Assembly (NCBI GenBank): GCA_035582835.1
Contig: JAYKAV010002353.1
Coordinates: 774,586 to 838,585, forward strand
Source: Phoebastria nigripes
Taxonomy: Eukaryota; Chordata; Aves; Procellariiformes; Diomedeidae
Direction: 5' to 3'
Length of the DNA stretch: 64,000 nucleotides
The notes beneath the pieces were generated by a model. That model ran no database searches and was not told where the DNA came from. It saw only the letters and a program-made list of their open reading frames with translations. The position numbers were made by a program, and so were the translations under genes. Below are positions 50,375 to 61,204 of this stretch, piece by piece; position 1 is the first letter of the stretch; each line of letters begins with the position of its first letter.

Positions 50375-50706
50375 TCAATCCAGCCTGTCCAGGTCCCTCT
50401 GCAGAGCCTTCCTACCCTCGAGCAGATCGACACTCCCACCCAACTTGGTGTCATCTGCAAACTTGCTGAGGGAGCACTTGATCCCCTTATCCAGATCATT
50501 GATAAAGATATTGAACAAGACCGGCCCCAAAACTGAGCGCTGGGTACGCCGCTCGTGACCAGCCGCCAACTGGATTTAGCTCCATTCATCACAACTCTCT
50601 GGGCCCGGCCGTCCAGCCAGTTTTTTACCCAGCGAAGAGTACACCTGTCTAAGCCGTGAGCCGCCAGCTTCTCTAGGAGGATGCTGTGGGAGACAGTGTC
50701 GAAGGC
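50375..50706 (-). pseudogene. CR1 reverse transcriptase palm fragment (frameshifted)
   Basis: Starting from the truncated 5' end, one frame gives [28 protein letters not shown] and RLVTSGV. A shift near 50550 is needed to continue with [18 protein letters not shown] and [13 protein letters not shown]. The catalytic FADD box is intact (50450-50461), but the frameshift and the missing N-terminal fingers and endonuclease mean the protein cannot work. It continues into the 49685-50302 frame. Confidence 0.8.
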
Positions 50707-50715
50707 TTTTCATAG

Positions 50716-51344
50716 TCATTTGTCTGATTACTTGCCTGGTAAGATAATGTGCTTCATTCTTCTTTGTTTTCTGGGCTGGATTTTCACAGTTTTCTCCTTC
50801 GTTTTACTGGAGAAAGAGATGTACTGCAGAAAAATCTTGTCATCATGAGGACGAAGGATGTTCATGCCCTTAGATAAATCATTCATTAGTGCATTTCATC
50901 TATTGGACTGATAATTTTGCTTGCACATATAAGACAAAGAAGACACCCAGTAACTTCTGCAAGAATTGCCATGCTTACTTGCACATCACATGAGATTTAA
51001 TGAATTGCTCTGTGCAGGGCTTTAGGATCCTGGGAACTTGTGTTCTTCAAGTAGTGATGTATATTTTGCATGTATTATTTCATATATATAGACCAAAGAG
51101 TGGTGTTCAACATTTATTTTTAACAGTTATTAGGACAACTAAAGGCTGGTTAAAAGTTTGTAAATGAGCTTTCAGAATCTCCTGACTAAGAGCAATACAT
51201 GAAAAACAATAACGAAAAATGCTGTTTAAAAGTGTTTCACTAACATGTCACTGTTTCAAATGGTACTGTAGGTGATAGTATCTTTAGAAATACCCAACTT
51301 TGCATTTGTGTACTGAGGAGGAAAAGTGGAGGAAATTATTAAAT
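50716..51344. other. AT-rich host DNA, no recognised gene
   Basis: Nothing recognised between the CR1 copy and the LTR-like element. Confidence 0.5.
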
Positions 51345-51693
51345 TGTGGGAGAAACGGGAGGGTTTCCCTATTCCTTATATTTCTCCCATTAGATATAAA
51401 CCTTTGACCAAGTCTGGGACTAGGAGTGGATCCAGCCGGGTCTTCTCTGAACCTTGTGACTCAACGGGACGGTCTCCCTTACCCTTTTCATCCTCGGTCT
51501 CTGTACAAATAATTCCAGCTCAATTATAACATGATTTTCCTTTGTATACTTCATCCATGTAGTAAGTGATAGAGTGAACCTTGCCATTGAACTCTGTTAA
51601 GTTGTGCTTTTATAAATCTCTATTAAAATCACTTTCTGCTAATACCTTTGACAGTGATTCTTTAAGCGGCCTCTAAACCACTCATTCACGACA
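51345..51693 (+). mobile_element. Probable solo LTR, unrelated to the other LTRs
   Basis: A 349-base block starts TGTGGGAGAAACGGG and ends CATTCACGACA, giving TG...CA borders. It is more GC-rich than its surroundings, contains a 'gggacggtctcccttaccct' stretch, and has ATTAAA at 51622-51627 followed by a 'gacagtgattctttaa' leader-like end. The general form resembles an avian gammaretrovirus-like LTR I have seen. A 4-base repeat (AAAT before, AAAT overlapping the last A after) is ambiguous as a duplication. Confidence 0.5.
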
Positions 51694-52145
51694 AATTGCT
51701 TTGTAAACCCTCCCATTAGCTCATACCTGATACAATCTCTTTTCTCTCTGGATGCGTTTTGTGGCAAGGAATTTCATTACATATATCAGATTATATTAAG
51801 TAAGACCAGTCAGTCCTGAATCAGAACAGCTCAGAAACCTTTTAAAATCTGCCCACCTAAAGCTCCTGCATGCAGGTAGGTGCATCGGTGAAAGGATTGC
51901 ATGAGGTCTCAGAGGAAATCTGGGAATGCCCAAGATGGTGATTCAGGTCGTGTGAGTTCTGTGCTGTGCAAAGGGTTGTGAGATCAGCTGTTCCAATATT
52001 AATTGAAAGTTAATAACTGTTTCATAACCAATCCATCTTCAGGCCATATCATTCTATTAGTTAATTCCTATAAAGTTTCCTTATATGTCCTTTAGACAAA
52101 AAGCAGATGTCTTCCTGGTCCTCTCCAGCTAGAAATGAACCTTAA

Positions 52146-52200
52146 AAACCAAACCAAACCAAACCAAACCAAACCAAACCAAACCAAAACAACCAAAACC
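52146..52200 (+). repeat. (AAACC)n microsatellite
   Basis: Eight perfect AAACC units at 52146-52185, then degenerate units to about 52200. The minus strand reads (GGTTT)n. Confidence 0.9.
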
Positions 52201-52805
52201 CAATCATAAAACCCCAGAGAGAAACAAAATAAATACCACCACTCCCCAGGAAGAATATTTAGAACACCTGCCATATGTATATTCTTATCTTGTGGTTCTC
52301 CCACCCTTTAAATTAATATGTCACTTTTTAATTTTTGTAGTACTGTATCTTTAGCTGACTGAGATCTGGTTTCTGTGAACTAGATCAAAATACAACTGTT
52401 TTGTCTTGATTCCTGGAGTATAGGACCATGAGACTTTAATAAATGTAATCCTCAAGAAGTGTTATTATGCACTCCAGGAAATGGTTTGCCTCTTCAGAAT
52501 TTCAGAATATGAGAGAATGTTGCTCTCATTATATACAACTATTCTTGGATTAGATACTTATTTAATCTTTTCCTGATATTCTCTTGCAAAAGGTTGAGAT
52601 AAGAGTAGATGTGATATGTGCTTACTAAATGCTACTTTGCCCCTAAAACAGTGCCCTTCATAAGAATACTTTTTACAAACACTCATTAAGTCCCTAGACC
52701 ATAATGATGTTATAATCATTTTACCAGGAAAAAAGGAGGAGGTCAAATGGCAATTCTTCTACTTCTTATGTTGTTCCCCATGCCTAAGTTCCTCTCCTGT
52801 CTCTC

Positions 52806-52812
52806 TTTTTTT

Positions 52813-52843
<31 letters not shown>
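52806..52843 (+). repeat. Poly-T tract (29 uninterrupted T)
   Basis: Eight T, one C, then 29 T (52815-52843), followed at once by ATTTCAG. On the minus strand it is a poly-A run; no SINE or processed gene body is seen next to it. Confidence 0.9.
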
Positions 52844-52845
<2 letters not shown>

Positions 52846-53764
52846 TTCAGAGTTAGCATTGCCAATTAATTTTCTTTGGATTATATCAATGCTCCTGTGA
52901 TTGTCCTCTGAATTTAGTTACCTCTGCAGTCTCAGAACTGCAAAGTACATCAAGAGCATTGTACATCCAGCTGGTCACTGGTACTACTGAAAGCAGCTCT
53001 TTGCCAGCACATATGTTTAGGAAGGAAGGCCTTTGTATCTTATTCTAGTTCTTTATTTTGTTTCATAATGCCTTACACAAATCCCAGGATAGATTAAATT
53101 AGTAAACAAGAAGCTGGGATATACTCACAACTGAGAGTATGTATTAACAGAACTGCAGAAACAGATTAAAGTTTCTATGAGATAAGTCCTTTACTTCAGA
53201 TAGAGCTGCTCAAAACTGCAGATTACTTAAAACATAAGGGATGTAAACCACCATGATTTTTTCTTTACCATGTCACTTCATAAAACTTATATCTTTCCTA
53301 GCAATGCTGAACTGTATACTGGGATCTGAATCAACAACTTACCCTGAAGAAATAACATGATACTGATAAATAATAACCTCAATTCCAAATACTCTTTTAA
53401 TCCCAGGCCATATTAAAAAGCAGACTGATTTAGTGCCCATGGTCCAGTCATGCAGATGTTAAGTACCAGGAAATTCTACCTCTATTAAAGACTTGATGTT
53501 CTCCTCAAATAAGAGAAAGGTATTTTCTTTTTGAAGGAAGAAATAACATTGTCTTGGATAAAAAGTGTTTCTCACACCTTCAGTCAAGCAGTAGCTATCC
53601 TCTGAATTAAAAGACTGTGTGTGCTTATGGAAGCATCAGGAATGTCCTCTTCCTTTGCACTTCTCTTTCACACCAGGAACCAGAGGAACAAGTGCCTGTC
53701 TGCCTAAAATGGGAACTAACTGACTTCTTGGGCACATTTAAGCAAGCTGTTAAAGAAATAGGGA

Positions 53765-54529
53765 AAGGATGGTATATGATACGCTTAATGGAAGGGATGC
53801 CATCCAGGGACACCTTGACAGGCTGGAGAAGTGGACCAATATGAACCTCATGAAGTACCACAAGGCCAAGTGGAAGGTTCTGGATATGAGCTGGCAATGT
53901 CTGCCTGCAGCCCAGAAAGGCAATCGTATCCTGGGCTGCATAAAAAGAAGTGTGGCCAGCAGCCAGTTGAGGGAGGTGATTCTCCCCCTCTACTCCGCTG
54001 TCATGAGACTCCACCTGGAGTACTGCATTCAGCTCTAGTGTGGCCAGTACAAGAAAGACATGGACCTGTTAAAGCGGGTCCAGAGGAGGGCCACAAATAT
54101 GGTCAGAGGGCTGGAACACCTCTCCTATGAAGAAAGGTTGAGAGAGTTGCGGTTGCTCAGTCTGCAGAAGGGAACGCTCTGAGGAGACCTTATTAAGGCC
54201 TTTCAATATACAAAGGGGTCTTACAAGAAAGATGGAGAGAGACTTTTTTACAAAGGCCTGTAGTGACAGGACAAGGGGCAGCGGTTTTAAACTGAAAGAG
54301 GGTAGATTTAGATTGGTCATAAGGATGAAATTTTTTACGGTGAGGGTGGTGAGACACTGGAACAGGTTGCCCAGAGAAGTTGTGGATGTCCCATCATTGG
54401 AAGTGTTCAAGGTAAGGTTGGATGGGGCTTTGAGCAACCTGACCTAGTGAAAGATGTCCCTGTCCATGGCAGGGGGCTTGGAGTAGATGATCTTTAAAGG
54501 TCCCTTTCAACCCAAACCATTCTGTGAAC
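53765..54529 (+). mobile_element. CR1 LINE, 3' third with tail
   Basis: Translation gives [22 protein letters not shown], then [35 protein letters not shown] and HLEYCIQL, the C-terminal half of CR1 ORF2. It continues past stops into ERDFFTKACSDRTRGSGF and [20 protein letters not shown]. The end has 'aggtccctttcaacccaaac' and CATTCTGTGAA, the CR1 3' terminus. The start is a 5' truncation just after the palm domain. In-frame stops (TAG at 54036-54038 and others) show it is dead. Confidence 0.9.
54232..54447 (+). pseudogene. CR1 ORF2 extreme C-terminus
   Basis: A 71-codon frame carries the conserved end of CR1 ORF2: [56 protein letters not shown]. It is separated from the preceding 53769-54038 frame by stops near 54036 and 54180. 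It is only a part of the polyprotein, with no start of its own. Confidence 0.85.
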
Positions 54530-56956
54530 ATTAGGCTAAGCTAATAGGTGAAAAGGGGAGGTGAAAATCATGAAGTGAAACCCAGTACACTCAAAACGGC
54601 TGAACTTCCAGAAAATTTNAGCACAGTGTTTCAAATGCATGTGCAAAAGAAATTCCAATTAAATACATGTGCATATGAGGTTTTGGGTGGGAGATATGTT
54701 ATACTATGTACTTGTGTGGGACAGTACTTAACATGGCTAGGTTATGCTATGGAGTTGAGTCGTACGCTAAATGAGCCTCATTTATCATAGTATCAGAGAA
54801 ATGCCAGGATCTGTGGCTATAATGAAAGACTATTCCACCTGGTAAGGAAGGTATGCACTGAGAGCAAGGTACTGGTTCTGAAAAACAACTTTTTCCAGTA
54901 GCAGATAGAGGGATGGTGTTTATTTTTTCCTCCACAGCTTTGTGTCTGCTTGGGGTCAGCTGAGTCTAAAAACTCATCCAGCTGAATCAGCTTGAGTCAT
55001 CAGAAATCCAGGCTAAGGAACAAGGATCAAGGTTTTCAGGACTGCAGGTTGATACTGAAATGCCTAAAGTCCACATAATTTTGACTGAAGTATTTAAATA
55101 TTTATTAAGGAGGGTTGTTTGTTGTTTCGTGTGTGTGTGTTTGGTTGGTTGGTTGGTTTTAATTTGGATCTATTAGTCGAAGCCTAGGACTGAGGATTTG
55201 CGAGTGTTCACAAGCTCACTCCTTTCAGTTTAAATGCATCCCCGCCTCCCGGCTCAACATACAACAGTAGCATAGTAATAGCAACTTTTAAAAAGAACAT
55301 TGTTTTGGTTAGTTTCAAAATTGCTATTGCAGCAAAGGGAGGGCTATCTCAGTATACGCTGCAGACCTTTTAAATCAACAGCTTGCATAACATTACTTGC
55401 ATTACCAGAGATTGCTTCCTTTATATTGGGTAAAAAGAGATATGATATACATTCAACGCTATGGAAATCATTTATAAATGGCATTTGTTCAATGACAAAA
55501 TTTTTTAAGTGCAGTGTAATTTTTTTTTTAATCTTTTAATTATACTTCTACCTAAAGTACTTTCTATATCTTTACTGACTGCTAATTCAAGCAAGATTCC
55601 ATTTGACATTCATTTAACTAGAACTTGTATTTAAAATTGTGCCTTTCATAAACACACCATTAAAATCACCATTTGAGCCTTAACAATATCACATTGGGAT
55701 ACAGACTATTAAGTTTCCACCATCCAGTAGCTTTTTTCCTTGTGACTAGCCATCTAAAGGAATACGTCAGCTTACAGAATAAAGTCTCAAGGAGTAACCT
55801 CAGGATATGGTCCAATGAAAGAACAAGTAAAGAGAACACCTTTTATTTGAATGCTTTGAATAATTCTTCTGCTGTGAAACAGAACACCTAAAGCTGTCTC
55901 ATCTCACTTTCCTAATTAGTGGTATGGGGTGGAGAATCAGTATGGTAGCCTGCTATTCTTGTGTCATGAGCACAGCATACTATCACAGCTCCAAACACAT
56001 GGACTGGCAAATCTTCACTTTTCTAGTGGCAGATCTAGAAACCAGAAAATTTTGGGGTCTACAGATTAAATTCTGAAAGCAAATTCAAATTATAATCCTT
56101 TATGTATCTATATGTTTACAACTCATAGGCATCTTGTATGGTGTTTGCTATATGTCTGTTACAGGACTGATTTGTATGCAAAGTGACAATATATAACAGT
56201 TTAAATATCTCTGTGAGATAAAAGGAGGTCGATGTAAATTTTAAACCTAGAAGGAATATTCAGTATTTTTGCATTGTATCAATGTCAGAAGATTGATACA
56301 GCTTTTTCTCATGGCTCAACCACTTTACTAGATTTAGATTTACCTCAGGATATGGAGAGTATGTAAAACAAACGTGTATTTTTATATAGTAATCAAAATA
56401 TTTTACCCTTGAGAGATACTCTTTTTCCAAAGGAATGGACTGGAAAAAATGACTTCTCTTTATAATGTAGAAAAATTACTGTAGAAAGTTGATAGAATTT
56501 ATTGGTTTTATTCTACTGAGCTCTAAGCTTGGTATAATTATCAAGTCTTAAGAAAATGCAAAAGAAAACATCGATTACTGAGTCACATAATCAAAATATA
56601 GGTAAAAAAGGTACCGATCCTGAAACTGACATCACACATCTGGATTACTCTTCCCCTATAGAAATTAATCAACTTCATTTAAGATTTGTGGATCACAAAA
56701 ATGGATGGGACTGATCATTACAATCCAAGAAGCTGTACAAATGCTAAAACTAATTATTAATACCTCCCTCCCCCAATCAAGAATTTAATATGCAATACTT
56801 TTGTATCTCCATACTAATTTCTGTAAGGAACATGCATATCAGTCAAGATACAACAGGTATAAATACAAGCAAAATATGGCTAAAGTAAACTCTATGTAAA
56901 GTATTTAATAGCAAAAGAGAACACAGCAAAACTTAGTTTAACATATGCAGGCAAAG
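54530..56956. other. AT-rich host DNA, no recognised gene
   Basis: Contains a compound (GT)n then (TTGG)n tract at about 55129-55160. Short frames (55300-55539, 55673-55891 plus) resemble nothing known. Confidence 0.5.
55129..55160 (+). repeat. Compound (GT)n(TTGG)n microsatellite
   Basis: GT units to 55140 run directly into five TTGG-type units to about 55160. Confidence 0.85.
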
Positions 56957-57040
56957 GTTTGGGCTCTGATCCTGAAATTGTGTTGGGCTAGTAGAGTCTT
57001 TTGTTTATGTGAACATCATTAAAATCATTGACATTCACAG
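56957..57040 (+). repeat. Possible ancient amniote interspersed repeat
   Basis: The order 'tttgggctctgatcctgaaa', 'gtgttgggctagtagagtct', 'tgtgaacatcattaaaatca' resembles an old amniote repeat with a 'gggcctgatcctgcaa' start and 'cattgaaatcaatg' end. Class unknown; identified by eye only. Confidence 0.35.
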
Positions 57041-59739
57041 CAATCTAGCCAAACACAGGTTAGCATGTATCTAGTAAAAGCATGTAAATGAATTTCATGA
57101 AAATGAAGAATTTCAGTTTAAAATATTTCTGTCTCACTCCAATTGCTGAACTTGGCAACTTTGTGACCTGAGCAAAATGCAATCTATAATACAGGAGCAG
57201 TTTTTAGTTATGTTAGTTCTGGTCAATGAATGAATCTACCTGTCAATAAGAGCCGTGGCAATAATGGGGGGGGGAACTGGTCACTAGGTTGAAGAAATAT
57301 TTATGTGGCTGTTTTAAGTAATTTGATTTGCCCCATGGCTGATGTTGACTGTGTTTCTATTTTTAAATAGATATGACAATTTGGCAACAAAGTCTACCTC
57401 TTCTCTATGTTCCATAACATTAGCTTGAAAGTCTCTTTGCTCACATTCATTAATTTTAAAACTGCCTGGCTGTTCTTGAGTTTTAACAATGCCTTTTTAG
57501 TTAGTATCATTTTTCATTTGTGAATACAGAGCTTCCTTTTAGTGGCAGTGATGCTGATTATTTCTACTGATTGATATATTAAAACGATGTAAAATTTTTC
57601 CAATAAAGCTGCTTAAAAGTGCTTGTGGCTTTGTTTCTGCAAATGATGATTCCTCTAAGGGCGTTGCTTGCTCTTGATGAGTTTGTTTTAAGCGCATATT
57701 AGAAGAATCTTTTACTCCCATGTCATTGCCCAAGGCTTAAACATGTATTGCCACAGGAAAAAAAAAAAAAAAAAGAAACAGGAAATTCTAGAGAATGTCC
57801 ATTATTTTCAAGCCTTGTCAGGAAGGATAAAACGTGAGACTTATAAACAAAAATGTCATCAAAAAACCCCACTCATTTACTTTCCATTTTCCTACCTCTT
57901 ATCTGTAACAGTCAGTTGGTAAATACTATTGAAAGAAGAACTTGATCTTGTTCTTGACCGAGGTTCTCGATACAGTACTTTTAGAAGAAGAAACATAGAT
58001 GAGCAATAGCATGAAAACAGATTACATTTTAATATAATTCAGATTGTTTTCAATACTTGCATATGTGTCATAGCCTTTGGAGGGAGAAATAATGAAATAA
58101 AAAAAAAAAGAGGAATTGTCAGCAAACAGAGGTGAAATGTGAAGATTCTGACTCCTCATCACACTTAGTGGTGGCAGAATAAATTCTCATGCTCTGGAAG
58201 ATCAAATTTCATACTGTCCAGTATCATGTTAGAGCGAATGAAAGTGTCAGAAACTCCTAGGCATATTATAGAGTTAAGGGAAGAAAACAAAATAAAGCTG
58301 ATGAGGAATTTGATTAAGTTCAGTAAGGGAAGTCTGGAAAAATAGTCTTCATTGTCCATGACCACATTGTTATAAACCTGCGATTATCTCAATGCCCTAC
58401 ACCAAAGAATGTTTCTACTTCATTCAGAATATATAGAAAACTCAGAGGGATAAGACATAGGTGAATGTCGTTGCCTATCAAGTTATTGAAGATTATGGAA
58501 AATACTGATTTTATGGAATGATTGCTGATAGAAGGAGAAAAAATTTGCATGAACATAGAAGAAATTCCAGTTTTTAAGATAACATCTGGAAATTTAATGT
58601 GTGTGTTTGTTTGCTTGTTTGCTAGTTGTAGCAGATACTTTAACTTTGCTTCTGCTTTTGGATTCTTAAGCTCATCCTTTCTATCACTGTGAAGTCCTTC
58701 ACCCCTTATTGAGATTCCACACAAAAAGCCTGCCAATGGAAATATGGTAGCAAGGCAAATGTTTGCTTTATGGCTATGGGCAATAATACATGTTCTGTTC
58801 CTCAGTAATATCTTCATCAAGAGGAATAACATTATTTCCATCCATCTTGGAGGGAATTTAAGGTTGCAGAATCACTATGGAAGATCAAAGGGAGATTATT
58901 ATGCAGGCTGGGATTAAGATGCTCCTTCTTTTATTCTACTATTTCCTAGAGTTTATTCAAGAAAAAAAGAAAGGATGGGAGTGAAGGGTACAATACAAGG
59001 ATAAGAATATAATTGAACAAATGAGTAATTGAGCTTACTTGAACTTAGAGGACCTGTACAGAGAAATTTATTGCAATACAGCATATAAGTAACATGTGTT
59101 TTTATCTTCAGTCTGCCTGAATCATTTGTATACAAAAAGCAGCTTACTCTGGGACGTATTAGAAAAACTAATAAAGAAAACAAAAGAGGACAGGAGTTGA
59201 GGGGGAAGCAAAGAAAATACAAGGTCATGGAAGATTTACCTAGCTGGTATGAGATCAATATCATTTTTGTAACTCATTATCCTGAGCCCAAAAGATGGTA
59301 TAAAAATCAACAATGTATTGAAGTAACTACATCTTCCTTGGCAAGATTTATGAGACAAAGGAGAAAGAAAAGAAGCTAGCTCCTATATTGCCAAAGATAT
59401 CAAATCTTCATTAATGTTGTGAAAACAACATCGTTTATATTTATTTTCAGTGAGTTAGAAAAATCCAATAGATGCATACAACAAACAATATATGTTTTGG
59501 TGTGACATCATGTACANCATATAATTTTTAAATGATATTTCTCCCCACTGGATATAATTAATGCAGCCTGGTTTAGATACTGTGGTAGGACAGCATTTTA
59601 AATTTCCTTCCTTCTACATTTGTAGCTGATCTTGTTCTTTTTTATTTCAAAACCAGCTGCATCCACAAGGCCTGTTCTTGCTCTGTCTGTGAAAACTGAA
59701 ACACCACTCCAGAAAATCCAGAGGGTGAAAGCAAGGACA
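57041..59739. other. AT-rich host DNA, no recognised gene
   Basis: Includes a 17-base A run at 57758-57774 and a G-run near 57266-57274. The 150-codon minus-strand frame at 58389-58841 is the longest outside the mobile elements here; its composition is that of AT-rich DNA and no family is recognised. Confidence 0.5.
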
Positions 59740-60264
59740 GGTAGCCTGGGAGGAATATAGAGAAATTGTCCGAGCAGCCAGGGATCAGGTTAGGAAAGCT
59801 AAAGCCCTGATAGAATTAAATATGGTCAGGGACGTCAAGGGCAAAAAGAAAAGCTTCTACAGGTATGTCAGGGATAAAAGGAAGATGAGGAAAAATGTGG
59901 GTCCTCTCTCGAACAAAATGGGAGACCTGGTTACCTGGGACANGGAGAAGGCGGAGGTACTCAATGACTTTTTTGTCTTCACCGGCAAGTGCTTGAGCCT
60001 CACCACCCAAGCTGCAGAAGGCAAAGGGAGGGACTGGGAGAATGAAGAGATGCCCACTGTAGGAGAAGACCAGGTTCGAGACCATCTAAGGAGCCTGAAG
60101 GTCCGCAAGTCCATGGGGCCCGATGAGATCCATCCGTGGGTCCTGAGGGAACTGGCGGATGAAGTTGCTAAGCTATCCATCATATTTGAGAAGTCATGGC
60201 AGTCCAGTGAAGCTCCCACTGACTGGAAGAGGGGAAACATAACCCCCATTTTTAAAAAGCGGAA
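59740..60264 (+). mobile_element. CR1 LINE fragment, cut by the ERV
   Basis: The sequence encodes the CR1 linker between endonuclease and reverse transcriptase and the first part of the latter. It is 5'-truncated near 59740 and its 3' side stops exactly at the ERV border (60265) in the middle of the 'cccatttttaaaaag' block. The continuation expected in the same orientation is not found on the other side of the ERV; a CR1 piece in the opposite orientation is there instead. Confidence 0.85.
59743..60264 (+). pseudogene. CR1 ORF2 linker and fingers fragment
   Basis: One frame is open from [20 protein letters not shown] through [55 protein letters not shown] and [12 protein letters not shown], the usual order of CR1 ORF2. 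The frame then runs into the LTR and stops there. The catalytic palm with the FADD box is absent from this piece. One ambiguous base lies at 59943. The frame is well kept, so the copy is fairly young, but it is a fragment. Confidence 0.85.
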
Positions 60265-60839
60265 TGTCCTGGTTTCAGCTGGAATAGAGTTAGTTTTCTT
60301 CCTAGTAGTTGGTATAGTGCTGTGTTTTGGCTTCAGTATGAGAAGAGTGTTGAAAAAACACTGATGTTTTAGTTGTTGTTAAGTAGTGCTTACAGTAGTC
60401 AAGGACTTTTCAGCTTCCCATGCTCTGCCAGGTGCACAAGAAGCTAGGAGGGAGCATAGTCAGGACAGCTGACCCAGCTGGCCAATGGGGTATTCCGTAC
60501 CATATGACGTCATGCTCAGCATATAAAGCTGGGGGAAGAAGGAGGAAGGGGGGACGTTCAGAGTGATGGTGTTTGTCTTCCCAAGTAACCATTATGCGTG
60601 ATGGAGCCCTGCTTTCCTGGAAATGGCTAAACACCTGCCTGCCGATGGGAAGGACTGAATGAATTCCTTCGTTTACTTTGCTTGCGTGCGTGGCTTTTGC
60701 TTTACCTGTTAAACTGTCTTTATCTCAACCCACAAGTTTTCTCCCTGTTACCCTTCTGATTCTCTCCCCCATCCCACCAGGGGGGAGTGAGTGAGCGGCT
60801 GTGTGGTGCTTAGTTGCTGGCTGGCGTTAAACCACAACA
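60265..60839 (+). repeat. 5' LTR of the chimeric ERV (subtype A)
   Basis: Starts TGTCCTGG and ends CCACAACA (575 bases). U3 has the 'cttttcagcttcccatgctc' block shared with the LTRs at 15660 and 23611. Visible promoter elements are a CCAAT box (60482-60486), a perfect palindromic TGACGTCA (60505-60512) and TATAAA (60522-60527). Confidence 0.85.
60482..60527 (+). promoter_or_regulatory. LTR core promoter: CCAAT, CRE, TATA
   Basis: CCAAT at 60482-60486, TGACGTCA (the consensus cAMP response element bound by CREB/ATF proteins) at 60505-60512, and TATAAA at 60522-60527 lie in canonical order and spacing. The same arrangement without the perfect CRE is seen in the solo LTR at 23.8 kb, and with a perfect CRE in the minus-strand LTR at 15.96 kb. 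Function is inferred from motifs only. Confidence 0.6.
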
Positions 60840-60847
60840 GTCTTTTT

Positions 60848-60865
60848 TGGTTCCCAACGCGGGGC
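60848..60865 (+). promoter_or_regulatory. Probable ERV primer binding site, lysine tRNA type
   Basis: TGGTTCCCAACGCGGGGC matches the complement of the 3' end of lysine tRNA (types 1/2, as used by several betaretroviruses: TGGCGCCCAACGTGGGGC) at 15 of 18 positions. It starts eight bases after the LTR, farther than usual. Confidence 0.6.
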
Positions 60866-61204
60866 TCAAAGTGTTCGAGATAACAACAGATTTCATTGGA
60901 ATGTGCTAGGTGATCGAATTTATAGCTGTTATTGCTGTTTAGCTGTTAATGGGCAGGCTTCTGTGCTTGCCATGGGGCTTGCTTGCCTTACTGTGTATTA
61001 GAGTCTAGTGCTCGTTAGTGGCTGCTTTTTGCTTTCGCTGCTTGCTGTACTGCTGTACTGCTGATCATCTCACTCTGCTGTGCCTGGGAACATTTTGATA
61101 ACAGCCATGGCCATGTGCCTGTGCTGGCAGATGGCCAGGGTGTCACTGCTGTTTCTGTGCTGCTGGACTGGACAGGCTGGAACTCCAGTGTGAACTCGAG
61201 TCGA

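Larger units (their letters stand above)
49574..50707 (-). mobile_element. CR1 LINE, 5'-truncated copy with 3' tail
   Basis: The low-coordinate end carries CATAGAAT octamers (49569-49593) followed by 'aggttggaaaagacctcta' and 'gatcatcgagtccaacc', the reverse complement of the avian CR1 3' end. At the other end it starts abruptly in the reverse transcriptase domain at KAFDTVSH. The 8-base sequence TTTCATAG occurs at both borders (49566-49573 and 50708-50715), either a short target duplication or microhomology at the 5' junction. The body is well conserved, so this is one of the younger CR1 copies in the window. Confidence 0.9.
51694..53764. other. AT-rich host DNA with simple repeats, no recognised gene
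   Basis: Contains an (AAACC)n run at 52146-52185 and an exceptionally long T run at 52815-52843. No gene is recognised; the frame at 52092-52304 (minus) is the translation of the simple repeat. Confidence 0.6.

Noticed and set aside
52092..52304. Trp/Phe/Gly-rich minus-strand frame
   Set aside because: It is the translation of the (GGTTT)n simple repeat.
53625..54437. Minus-strand frames of 122-129 codons
   Set aside because: Antisense shadows of the plus-strand CR1 copy at 53765-54529.
58389..58841. 150-codon minus-strand open frame
   Set aside because: Composition is that of translated AT-rich DNA (Ile, Leu, Phe, Asn, Ser), with no recognisable domain and no convincing splice or start context.
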